Positions 1 through 7,023 of a stretch of 10,173 bases of DNA are shown here, in pieces. A model generated the notes under the pieces. The model searched no databases, was not told the origin of the DNA, and saw nothing but the letters and a program-made list of their open reading frames with translations. Numbering within the stretch: the stretch's first letter is position 1; every line of letters starts with the position of its first letter. The position numbers were made by a program, and so were the translations under genes. The stretch comes from Deltaproteobacteria bacterium (GTDB lineage: Bacteria; Desulfobacterota_B; Binatia; Bin18). The DNA is taken from assembly GCA_012271025.1 (NCBI GenBank), contig JAAXHF010000281.1:1-10173 (forward strand), in the 5' to 3' direction.

Positions 1-41
1 CGCAACCGAGTGCAAACGGCCAGTACAGCTAGGAGGACGGT

Positions 42-1325
42 ATGCAGGAGACCATTCTGGTGGTTGATGACGAGGAACAGATCCGGACCACCCTGCGCGG
101 CATCCTGGCGGATGAGGGATTTCAGGTCTTGGACACCGGTGACGGGACCCGGATCCTCGATTTGGTCCGCACCCGTCAACCCCGTCTGGTCATTCTCGAT
201 ATCTGGATGCCACAGCTCGACGGGATCAGTCTGCTCGAACAGCTGAAAACGCAGCAGCCGGAGCTGCCGGTCATCGTCATTTCCGGCCACGGGACGATTG
301 AGACGGCAGTCCGGGCAACCAAGCTGGGGGCGACCGATTTTATTGAAAAACCGTTCTCGCTCGAAGCCCTGCTGCGCTCGGTGTATCGGGCGATTGGACG
401 TGAGGCGGCGGGTTCTGCAGCCCGAGGAGAATCCCGCGAGCTGCCACCCAGCCGTCAGGCTGCCGTGCGGCCGCGCGAGCGTGTGCAGGCCCGGACCATT
501 GGCCGCAGTGTCGTGCTGCGCGGTCAGGGCTTGCACTCCGGTATGCGCACCGGGGTGATCCTCCAGCCGCTGCCACCCGGGAGCGGGATTGTGTTCGGCT
601 CTTTATCGACCGATGTGGTCATTCCGGCCTCGGTCGACTATGTCGGCTCGACCGGCTATGCGACAAGTTTGTACCGGGACGGCGCCGTGGCCCGGACGAT
701 TGAGCATCTGATGGCGGCCCTGCACGGCTATGGCATCAGCAATCTGATGGTCAAGATGCAGGATGAGATTCCGATTCTGGACGGCTCGGCGCGTGAGTTC
801 TGTCAGCTGCTCGACGAAGCCGGCGTCGTCGAGCAGGACGAGACGGTCGAGGTCATTGCGGTTGACCGGCCGTATCAGGTTGGCGACGGGGGAGGCGGTA
901 AGAGGCTGTGCATTGAGCCGGCCGACCATTTCTCGGTCCGTTATATTCTCGAGTATCCCCCACCGGTTGGCCGTCAGGAGCACTGCTATGTCCACCACGG
1001 GACCGAGAGCTTTGATGCCGAAATTGCCCCGGCCCGCACCTTCGGATTTTTGAAAGAAGTCCAGGCCCTGGAACAGATGGGCTTGGCCAACGGTGGACGG
1101 CTGGACAACTGCATTTTGATCGGCGACCAGGGCGTGATTAACCCCCCGCTGCGTTTTGACGACGAACTCGCCCGCCATAAAATCCTGGACCTGATTGGCG
1201 ACCTCTACCTGTTGGGCCGGCCGCTGCGGGCCAAGGTGACGGCCGACCGGACCGGCCATAGCGATAATATCGCCCTGGTTCGAGTCCTGCGCGAGGGGCT
1301 GGGCTTGCTCCCGACGCTGCACTGA
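42..1325 (+). CDS. lpxC: Receiver domain–LpxC fusion (UDP-3-O-acyl-N-acetylglucosamine deacetylase)
   Basis: A 427-residue two-part protein. Residues 1-118 are a response-regulator receiver domain: acidic pair D9/D10, phosphoacceptor D53 in LDIWMP, S81 in ISGHG and K103 in EKPF. The wording (LDIWMP, ISGHGTIETAV, DFIEKPF) is closest to NtrX-type receivers. Residues 119-150 are an Arg/Ala-rich linker. Residues 151-427 are a full LpxC: TIEHL carries E221/H222, ARTFGF is at 331-336, HKILDLIGD carries H379, K380 and D383, and H406 lies in TGHSDN. These match the E. coli zinc ligands H79, H238 and D242 and catalytic E78 and H265. LpxC is the zinc-dependent cytoplasmic deacetylase that commits UDP-GlcNAc to lipid A. 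The start has AGGAGG at 31-36, five bases upstream, and an in-frame TAG at 30-32 excludes a longer form. Plain LpxC is about 300 residues, so the receiver is an addition. Phospho-control of LpxC is inference; the enzyme call is very secure. Confidence 0.95.
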   Translation: MQETILVVDDEEQIRTTLRGILADEGFQVLDTGDGTRILDLVRTRQPRLVILDIWMPQLDGISLLEQLKTQQPELPVIVISGHGTIETAVRATKLGATDFIEKPFSLEALLRSVYRAIGREAAGSAARGESRELPPSRQAAVRPRERVQARTIGRSVVLRGQGLHSGMRTGVILQPLPPGSGIVFGSLSTDVVIPASVDYVGSTGYATSLYRDGAVARTIEHLMAALHGYGISNLMVKMQDEIPILDGSAREFCQLLDEAGVVEQDETVEVIAVDRPYQVGDGGGGKRLCIEPADHFSVRYILEYPPPVGRQEHCYVHHGTESFDAEIAPARTFGFLKEVQALEQMGLANGGRLDNCILIGDQGVINPPLRFDDELARHKILDLIGDLYLLGRPLRAKVTADRTGHSDNIALVRVLREGLGLLPTLH

Positions 1326-1387
1326 AGAGCCGCTGAAGGGCGGTCAGCACGCGCCTGTGTGGAAAACCGGCTCTGACCGGCTATGAT

Positions 1388-1392
1388 GGAGG
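1388..1392 (+). promoter_or_regulatory. Shine-Dalgarno with very short spacer for the M48 protease gene
   Basis: GGAGG lies a single base upstream of the ATG at 1394, much closer than the usual 5-9 bases. No other in-frame ATG, GTG or TTG lies nearby upstream, and the encoded N-terminus (Met-Leu-Lys-Arg-Trp, then a hydrophobic run) is a plausible export signal, so the start is kept. Initiation may be inefficient or the real start may differ slightly. Confidence 0.45.
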
Positions 1393-1393
1393 C

Positions 1394-2380
1394 ATGCTCA
1401 AACGCTGGCTCTACCTCAGCCTCGCTGGCTGTCTCCTTTTTGCGCTCCCTGTCGGATTGGTGGCCGACGGCTTTGGCCAGAGCCGTCCGTCCTTCAGCCA
1501 GATTGTCCGCTACGTCCAACTCGCCCAGCTCGAACGGGTGACCGACCGTCTGCGCTCGGCCATCCCCAACCCGCCTCAGTTTGAACTGCTGGTATTTGAC
1601 GATCCGTCCATCAACGCCGGAGCCACCTCCGGTCGCGTCATGGTTTCGACCGGCATGCTGAACTTTGTCCGTTCGGACGACGAGCTGGCCGTGATTGTCG
1701 GCCATGAAATTGCCCATCTCAGCCTGGACCACGTGTCGCAGGGCGTCTTCAGGTCCAGCCTGCTCGGGCTGGCCAGCCTGCTGGTGGACAGCATCTATCC
1801 GGGCATAGGCCTGCTGACCGGTCAGGTCGGGCGTCTGTTTTTGAATCACTACAACCAGGACCAGGAGCGTGCGGCGGACGCGCTCGGTCTGCGCTACGCG
1901 TTTGACGCCGGGTATGATCCCCGGGCCGGGGCTGAGGTCATGCGTCGCATGGCTCGCGAGGTGCCGGAAACCGCGACGGCCGGATTTTTCTCGTCGCATC
2001 CGTCCTCCCCGGAGCGGGCGACAACGCTGCGTCAACTCGCCGCCCGGCTGACGGCGAACAGCCCCGGTCCGTCGCCCGTCGCCCTGTCGCCTCCGTCCCC
2101 GCCGGCGCCCCGGTTCGAGCGGGACGAAGACGCCTGCCGCCGGGCGCGGTCGTACTTCTACCGGGCTCTGGCCGCCCGCTCTCTGCGCCAGAAAGCGCGG
2201 CTCTACGACTGGGGCCTGGGTATCTGTCCGCACAGCCCGCGGGCGCGTTTTGAACTGGCCGAGGTGTATACCCGTCTGGGCCAGACCGAGCGCGCGGCCG
2301 CCCAACTCCGGGCGGTGCTGCGCTATGACCCGGCCTATCCCGGCGCCCGGCAGCGCCTGCGCAGCTTGCAGCAGCGCTGA
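1394..2380 (+). CDS. Secreted M48-family zinc metalloprotease with TPR-like C-terminus
   Basis: A 328-residue protein. Residues 1-25 form a basic start plus hydrophobic stretch, read as an export signal; LAGC at 10-13 resembles a lipobox but would leave a very short signal. The M48 core spans about 35-220. The zinc motif HEIAH has H104, E105 and H108, the third ligand is E158 in QERAADALG, and the family's HP motif is at 202-203 (SSHPSSPERA). A Pro/Ser-rich linker (223-239) leads to helical sequence at 245-325 that includes a TPR-like unit (about 281-315: PRARFELAEVYTRLGQTERA). This order, peptidase then TPR, resembles BepA/YfgC-type periplasmic proteases, which act in outer-membrane protein quality control. 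That role is inferred from family and from the adjacent lipid A gene. The gap to lpxC is 68 bases, with no clear terminator. Family call strong; exact subfamily open. Confidence 0.88.
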   Translation: MLKRWLYLSLAGCLLFALPVGLVADGFGQSRPSFSQIVRYVQLAQLERVTDRLRSAIPNPPQFELLVFDDPSINAGATSGRVMVSTGMLNFVRSDDELAVIVGHEIAHLSLDHVSQGVFRSSLLGLASLLVDSIYPGIGLLTGQVGRLFLNHYNQDQERAADALGLRYAFDAGYDPRAGAEVMRRMAREVPETATAGFFSSHPSSPERATTLRQLAARLTANSPGPSPVALSPPSPPAPRFERDEDACRRARSYFYRALAARSLRQKARLYDWGLGICPHSPRARFELAEVYTRLGQTERAAAQLRAVLRYDPAYPGARQRLRSLQQR

Positions 2381-2390
2381 GGTCGCGTGC

Positions 2391-2963
2391 TCAGGATTGC
2401 TTGCCGGCCGCGATAATCTCACGGACCATCTCAGAAAGCGACGCCGTCGGCGGGGCTGGTTGGGCTGTCGGCGGTCGCACGAGCGCCCGGAAGAGGCTCG
2501 ACTCGCGCCGAAAAAACCCCTCGGTGTGGTACGACTCGCGCAGCCCCAGGTAGGTGAAATCGAGGTGATGGCAGACCTCGTGCAGCAGGGTGCGCAAATA
2601 GGTCCGAAAGGCCACGACCTGGCCGCGTTTGGCGGTGCGCATCCAGACCTGAATGGAATCCTTGCGGCTGCCGTTGTTGTACTGGGTGTACAGGCCGTGC
2701 AGCTCGCCGCGGCGATTTGACGGGCGCACCCCCTGGACCTGGACCCGCACGCTGCGTACACCGAGCCGCCGACATATCTGGTTCACGATTCGCTGAGACA
2801 GGGCCTGGACCTGAGGCCGGTCGTCCCGCCCCAGGGCGTCGGTCAGACTGGTCACCGCGTCCGACAGGTGGGGGCTGGGAGGCAGCTCAATGGAGCTGAT
2901 GGCGGCACTGCGGGCATAGATCCGTTGCTGCACTGGACTCAGTCTGGTCCGCCAATTCCGCAT
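2391..2963 (-). CDS. Putative zincin-like metalloprotein (HEVCHH motif), function unknown
   Basis: A 190-residue protein with no recognised named function. The core is a zincin signature: HEVCH (H128, E129, H132) followed by H133, then SYHTEGFFRRESSL (H146, E148), which could supply a third metal ligand. Together they read as HExxHH-(12)-H/E. Residues 100-127 look like the strand and helix that usually precede such a motif. No signal peptide or membrane segment is seen, so it is probably cytoplasmic. The frame is open up to an ATG at 3080, but the ATG at 2963 is preferred. It has GGGAGA at 2969-2974 with a five-base spacer, and the extra 39 residues would fill the intergenic region shared with the divergent gene. 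It converges with the M48 gene across 10 bases. Peptidase activity is plausible but unproven; it may be a DUF-type family. Confidence 0.75.
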   Translation of the reverse strand: MRNWRTRLSPVQQRIYARSAAISSIELPPSPHLSDAVTSLTDALGRDDRPQVQALSQRIVNQICRRLGVRSVRVQVQGVRPSNRRGELHGLYTQYNNGSRKDSIQVWMRTAKRGQVVAFRTYLRTLLHEVCHHLDFTYLGLRESYHTEGFFRRESSLFRALVRPPTAQPAPPTASLSEMVREIIAAGKQS

Positions 2964-3029
2964 CCGCCTCTCCCTGATAGGGCGCCATTGTGGCCCGAAC
3001 GGGCGGACACCGCAAGCCGACCGAAATTC

Positions 3030-3058
3030 TTTTCTTGGTGCCTGAAATAGCGTACAGT
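3030..3058 (+). promoter_or_regulatory. Possible sigma-70-type promoter for the small secreted protein
   Basis: In the 134-base divergent gap (2964-3097), TTTTCT (3030-3035) and TACAGT (3053-3058) are separated by 17 bases, about 40 bases before the ATG at 3098. The -10 box fits reasonably but the -35 box is poor. The stretch is more AT-rich than its flanks. No operator, riboswitch or opposing promoter for the 2963 gene could be made out. Confidence 0.25.
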
Positions 3059-3097
3059 AGGCCCTTATTTCATACCTCATAACAGGCAGGAGGCAGC

Positions 3098-3571
3098 ATG
3101 CGATCCCTCGTCAGACGCTGGAGCTGTGTGACCCTGGTCATGCTCGTAGCCGGCACGCCTATGCGAGTCGCCGCGTGTTTTGCCGATTTCTTTCCCAAGC
3201 AGAAGGTTGGTCAGGAGATAACGCTGACCGGCCAGTTTCACCGTTTTTCCTATACGCGGCGCTTTTTTCGGCGCGACCCCAGGACCGGCCAGGTGGACTA
3301 TTTTACCTTTTTTGGGGTAGTGGTCGTGCCGACCACGATTATCGGCAATGGGACCATGTCGCAGGAGCCGAAGCAGATCGATTCCCTGCTGTTGCTGTAT
3401 CCCGACGAGGAGCTGGTCCGAGGTCTGCCGGAGACGGGGGATCAGATCTGGTTCACCGGCACACTGCTCGGCTATCAACACGGGGCGAGCGGCATTACCG
3501 AAGCCTTCGGCATTGGCGGGATGCCCTATATTCTGCTCAAGGGCTTCTCTGACCAGGCGCCGGTGCCCTGA
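3098..3571 (+). CDS. Small exported protein of unknown function
   Basis: A 157-residue protein that I do not recognise. Residues 1-26 are a likely export signal: Arg at 2, 6 and 7, then the hydrophobic VTLVMLVAG. VAAC at 24-27 would satisfy a lipobox, so a lipoprotein anchored at C27 is possible, although the PMR before it interrupts the hydrophobic stretch. The mature part is strand-rich, with VGQEITLTGQF (about 37-47), YFTFFGVVVVPTTI and DQIWFTGTLLGY. Paired 'ltG' strand motifs at either end are suggestive of an OB- or small beta-barrel fold, but that is a guess. The start is well supported by AGGAGG at 3088-3093 with a four-base spacer. The next gene on this strand, the permease, begins 52 bases downstream, so cotranscription is possible. 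Confidence 0.75.
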   Translation: MRSLVRRWSCVTLVMLVAGTPMRVAACFADFFPKQKVGQEITLTGQFHRFSYTRRFFRRDPRTGQVDYFTFFGVVVVPTTIIGNGTMSQEPKQIDSLLLLYPDEELVRGLPETGDQIWFTGTLLGYQHGASGITEAFGIGGMPYILLKGFSDQAPVP

Positions 3572-3623
3572 ACTGTCCGGCGGCCTTGCCAAGACGTAAA
3601 AAAATCTGCACGGTCAGAGCAAT

Positions 3624-5396
3624 ATGGCGTGGGATGCGTGGTTTACCCTGGCGGTTGTGGTCGTCGGTGACGGGGCCTTGATGCGGGACCTGCTGGCCCC
3701 GGATCTGATCTTTGTGGGGATGCTGGCCGTGCTGCTGGCGAGCGGGATCGTGTCGCCCCAGGAGGCGTTTGTCGGGTTTTCCAATCCGGCAATTCTCGCC
3801 ATCGGCGCCCTGTTCGTGATGGCCGGTGCGCTCCAGCATACCGGCGCTCTGGGCTTTGTGGCAACGCGGCTGTTCGGCCAGATTACCAGCCACCGGCGCG
3901 CCCTGCTGCGCATGATGCTGCCCACCGCCGGCATCTCGGCCTTTTTGAACAACACCCCGATTGTGGCCATGTTCACGCCGGTGGTGTTTGACTGGGCGCG
4001 ACGCCATCAGGTGTCGCCGTCGCGCTTTCTCATTCCGCTGTCCTACGCGACGATTCTGGGCGGGGCGTGCACCCTGATCGGAACCTCGACCAATATGGTC
4101 GTCAACGGCTTGCTGGTCGGCGCCGGGCAGCCGGGCATGTCCTTCTTTGAGTTGAGCGCGGTCGGGGTGCCGTGTGCCCTGGTCGGCGTGGGCTTTGTGG
4201 TACTTGCCGGCCGCGTCCTGCTGCCCGACCGCAAGGAGCTGCTGGAGAGTCTGGGCGAAACGCGCCGCGAGTATCTGGTCGAGCTTGAGGTGACGGCCGA
4301 GTGTCCCCTGGTCGGCCACCAGATCGAAGAGGCCGGTCTGCGCCACCTGCCCGGCCTGTTTCTGGTGCGGATTGAGCGACCCGAGGGAACCGTCTCTCCG
4401 GTCGGGCCGCAAGAGCGGATTCGGGTCGCCGACCGGCTGGTCTTTACCGGGGTGGTAGCGACGATTGTCGATCTGCAAAAGATCCGGGGACTGGTGCCGG
4501 CCGGGGATCACCGCGACGGAGTCGAACGGGTCGGGGAGGGCAATAATCTGAGCGAGGCGGTCATTTCTGAGGACTCGCCGCTCAACGGGGTCACGATTCG
4601 AGACGCCAATTTCCGTACCCGCTACGGCGCAGCCGTGGTCGCTGTGCACCGTGGCGGGCGCCGGCTGAGCGGAAAAATCGGCGATATTCTGCTCCGCGCT
4701 GGAGATACCCTGTTGCTCGAAGCCTCGGCCGGTTTTGCCCGCACCTACCGCAACTCGGCCGATTTCTATCTAGTGTCCGAGGTCGATAACAGCGCGCCGC
4801 CGCGGTACGACAAGGCCATTCCGGCCCTGCTGGCCCTGCTCGTCCTCATCACGACCGTGACCATGGGGATATTGCCGATGATGACGGCAGCCCTGCTGGC
4901 CGCGTTTGGCGTCATCGCGTGCGGCTGTCTGTCGGTGGGCGAGACCCGCCGCGTTGTCGATGTCTCGGTCTTGATTCTCATCGCCGCCGCATTCGGGGTT
5001 GGCCGGGCGCTGGACAAGACTGGGGCGGCTGAATTTCTGGCCTCGTTTCTGGTCGAGGTCGGCGCTGGGCTGGGGCCGGTAGGGGTGCTGGCCCTGGTGT
5101 ATCTGGTCACCCTGGTCTTCACCGAGTGTATCTCTCACGCCCCGGCCGCAGTCCTGATGTTTCCCATTGCGGCCGAGACCGCCGAGCAGTTCGGGGTCGA
5201 TGTGCGACCGTTTGCGATCACGATTGCGATTGCCGCCTCGGCCGCGTTCGCCTCGCCGCTCAGCTACCAGACCCACCTGATGGTCTACGGACCGGGCGGC
5301 TACCGCTTTACCGATTTTCTGAAAATCGGCATCCCGCTCGATCTGCTGATCTTCGCCGTGGCCATGATCTGCATTCCGTGGATGTGGCCCTTCTGA
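3624..5396 (+). CDS. SLC13/DASS-type permease with two central TrkA-C (RCK_C) domains
   Basis: A 590-residue inner-membrane transporter. Two membrane halves (about 1-200 and 395-590) flank a soluble insert. The N-half holds FLNNTPIVAMF (107-117) and GTSTNMVVNG (153-162), which match the first substrate/sodium-binding region of the divalent anion:Na+ symporter family. The C-half holds ECISHAPAAVLMFP (501-514) and SYQTHLMVYGPGGYRF (547-562), typical of this family. The insert shows two RCK_C/TrkA-C units, about 215-290 and 305-378; each contains a gly/asp strand pattern (RIRVADRLVFTG; LLRAGDTLLLEA). Such domains are thought to bind a ligand and gate transport. The substrate cannot be read from sequence; sulfate, dicarboxylates and other anions are all known in the family. 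No strong ribosome site precedes the ATG, but the first residues match the usual first membrane helix. Confidence 0.9.
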   Translation: MAWDAWFTLAVVVVGDGALMRDLLAPDLIFVGMLAVLLASGIVSPQEAFVGFSNPAILAIGALFVMAGALQHTGALGFVATRLFGQITSHRRALLRMMLPTAGISAFLNNTPIVAMFTPVVFDWARRHQVSPSRFLIPLSYATILGGACTLIGTSTNMVVNGLLVGAGQPGMSFFELSAVGVPCALVGVGFVVLAGRVLLPDRKELLESLGETRREYLVELEVTAECPLVGHQIEEAGLRHLPGLFLVRIERPEGTVSPVGPQERIRVADRLVFTGVVATIVDLQKIRGLVPAGDHRDGVERVGEGNNLSEAVISEDSPLNGVTIRDANFRTRYGAAVVAVHRGGRRLSGKIGDILLRAGDTLLLEASAGFARTYRNSADFYLVSEVDNSAPPRYDKAIPALLALLVLITTVTMGILPMMTAALLAAFGVIACGCLSVGETRRVVDVSVLILIAAAFGVGRALDKTGAAEFLASFLVEVGAGLGPVGVLALVYLVTLVFTECISHAPAAVLMFPIAAETAEQFGVDVRPFAITIAIAASAAFASPLSYQTHLMVYGPGGYRFTDFLKIGIPLDLLIFAVAMICIPWMWPF

Positions 5397-5423
5397 GCCG
5401 TCCGGCCGCAAGGTCGCGGTCAG

Positions 5424-6548
5424 TCAGGTGAAGCGCGGCATGACTTTTTCGGCGAACAGCTCAAAGCTGCGCAGCACCACGTCGCGGGGCAGCAGGCCGT
5501 CGCCAATCAGGAAGAACATTTCGTCGGTGCCGATTTTGATCGCCAGCTCGATTTTACGCGACACGCTGTCCGCGTTTCCGATCAGTGGCTCGGCCACCCC
5601 CAGGCCGAACGGAATGCCCCATTTCTCCCAGAACCAGCGAGTGTCGGCCAGGGCGTGCTGGGTCTGGGCGGCGCTGTCCGTCACCACCAGCTGGCCGCCC
5701 AGGGCCAGCTCGGTGCCGGGCGGAACGGTGCGGCCGGCCTTATCGGCCTCTTCACGGTAGATGCTCTGCAGCCGGGCGCACAGCTCTTCGTGCAGAAGAA
5801 TGATGATCGGTTTGCCGCCCTCGCGCGCCCAGTAGCGAATCGACTCGGTGTTATGGGTAAACCCGGCGTACAGCGGCGGGTAGGGCTTCTGGTAGGGGCG
5901 CGGGGCGATGCCGACCTGTTCGATACGCATATCCTGCGTCACCCCGGCGCCGTAGCGGGTATAGGCTTCCATGGGATGCGGGTTTGTGGCGCCTGGAGGC
6001 GGAAACTGCCAGAACTCGCCCCGGTGGCAAAAGGTGTCCTGGGTCCAGGCTTTCTTGATGATCGCCACGCCTTCTTCAAACACCCGCCGGTTGAGCAGGT
6101 CGGAGGCCTGTTTTTTATTCCAGTGGCCGACCGCCTCGACGCCCGGCCGGGTGGCATAGTTCTGGACCCAGCGCGCCTGATAGCCGCGGACAAAGGCGAC
6201 GTTGAGCCGGCCTTGCAGCATATGATCCATCATGGCCACATCCTCGGCCACCCGCAGCGGGTTGTGGGTGTTGAGCACATAGCCCAGCACGTCGACGCGC
6301 AGCCGCTCGGAATGCTGGCCGATGAACATGCTCAGCAGACCGGGGCTGCCGGTCGCCTCCATCCCCTCGATCTGCAGGTGATGCTCGGGATGGCCGAAGC
6401 CAGCAAAGCCGGCCTGGTCACACAGCCGGACGTAGTCCTTGAGATCGTTCAGCATGCGCTGGTACAGGGCCGGGTTTTTCCCGGCCATGCCGGCCTCCAG
6501 CTCCGGGCGGGTGCCGACCGTCCCGTAGGCAATGGCGTGAAATTTCAT
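5424..6548 (-). CDS. LLM-class (bacterial luciferase-like) flavin-dependent oxidoreductase
   Basis: A 374-residue soluble enzyme of the luciferase-like monooxygenase family, a TIM-barrel group using reduced FMN or F420. Landmarks are GFGHPEHHLQ (51-60, the family's EHH motif), THNPLRVAEDVAMMDHML (94-111) followed by GRLNVAFVRGY (113-123), and PYPPLYAGF further on, where the flavin phosphate site usually lies. The length is normal for the family. AAGGGA lies about five bases before the ATG at 6548. The gene converges with the permease across 27 bases that show no convincing terminator hairpin. Upstream, 45 bases separate it from the stop of the PIN gene, so it may share a transcript with that cluster or have a promoter inside it. 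The substrate is unknown; family members include alkane, sulfonate and other xenobiotic monooxygenases. Confidence 0.9.
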   Translation of the reverse strand: MKFHAIAYGTVGTRPELEAGMAGKNPALYQRMLNDLKDYVRLCDQAGFAGFGHPEHHLQIEGMEATGSPGLLSMFIGQHSERLRVDVLGYVLNTHNPLRVAEDVAMMDHMLQGRLNVAFVRGYQARWVQNYATRPGVEAVGHWNKKQASDLLNRRVFEEGVAIIKKAWTQDTFCHRGEFWQFPPPGATNPHPMEAYTRYGAGVTQDMRIEQVGIAPRPYQKPYPPLYAGFTHNTESIRYWAREGGKPIIILLHEELCARLQSIYREEADKAGRTVPPGTELALGGQLVVTDSAAQTQHALADTRWFWEKWGIPFGLGVAEPLIGNADSVSRKIELAIKIGTDEMFFLIGDGLLPRDVVLRSFELFAEKVMPRFT

Positions 6549-6593
6549 CGTGTCCCTTTCAGCTCATATTCCATTCCAGAATCAGACGGGGGC

Positions 6594-7013
6594 TTATGGG
6601 CAGAGGTCTTCGCTAAGAAAGCCTGCATCGTCCTTAGTTTTGTAGATTTTCCCTCCAGGGATGATTCTTTCAAAATCAGCCCGCAGTTTGTTATCTCCTG
6701 CGACTAACAAGGTAACTTCGGCCACCAAGGCTAGAGCGAGAACATCCGGGTCGTTCGATTTATAACTCGGTAGATTTTCTTTTTCTTCCATGACGGTTTG
6801 GCGAGGGTAGCTTATAATTTTCCCTGCTCTCCGATACTCCTTAAACTTGTCATTCATTCTTCTGCTTTGTCTCAATTCCTTCTTTATATTACCTATTGAA
6901 GAATAGGCTATTTTGCCATTCTTGGTATTCAGCCATTCTCTCACAGGTTTCATGTCTTGATTCTCTGCGTTGAGAAAATCGCCATATCTACTTGCGTCCA
7001 GAATGAGGCACAT
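6594..7013 (-). CDS. PIN-domain protein, putative ribonuclease
   Basis: A 139-residue protein starting MCLILDAS, as PIN domains do. The acidic tetrad is visible: D6 in LILDAS, E46 in IKKELR, D90 in SNDPDVLALAL (with D88 beside it) and D107 in VAGDNKL. These residues bind the metal in PIN ribonucleases such as VapC. The frame is open for 35 further codons upstream, but that part overlaps the ATPase gene and lacks PIN sequence. The ATG at 7013 is therefore chosen, 10 bases after the ATPase stop, with a weak GAAAG-type ribosome site. Its place directly behind an AAA ATPase suggests an effector nuclease held in check or triggered by that partner. The AT-rich codon use matches the ATPase and differs from the flanking genes. 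RNA cleavage is inferred from family only. Confidence 0.8.
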   Translation of the reverse strand: MCLILDASRYGDFLNAENQDMKPVREWLNTKNGKIAYSSIGNIKKELRQSRRMNDKFKEYRRAGKIISYPRQTVMEEKENLPSYKSNDPDVLALALVAEVTLLVAGDNKLRADFERIIPGGKIYKTKDDAGFLSEDLCP

Positions 7014-7023
7014 AATTCTGCTT

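Noticed and set aside
1..32. Possible 3' end of an upstream gene (open frame ending in TAG at 30-32)
   Set aside because: Ten open codons are no evidence of coding. It would fit a kinase or other partner gene upstream, but nothing in the bases shows it.
1358..1387. TATGAT at 1382-1387 as a -10 box for the M48 gene
   Set aside because: It would start transcription at about the ATG itself and has no acceptable -35 box.
1205..2761. A 518-codon open frame on the minus strand across the end of lpxC, the M48 gene and part of the zincin gene
   Set aside because: It is antisense to genes with clear catalytic motifs, rich in Arg, Gln and Gly as expected of GC-rich shadow frames, and shows no domain.
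5397..5423. Terminator hairpin between the converging permease and oxidoreductase genes
   Set aside because: Only a four-base stem (CCGC/GCGG) with a six-base loop and no T-run can be drawn.
5655..6707. A 350-codon plus-strand frame over the oxidoreductase gene, and similar long frames at 9162-9827 and 3537-4649
   Set aside because: All lie opposite well-supported genes and show only low-complexity shadow sequence without domains or ribosome sites.
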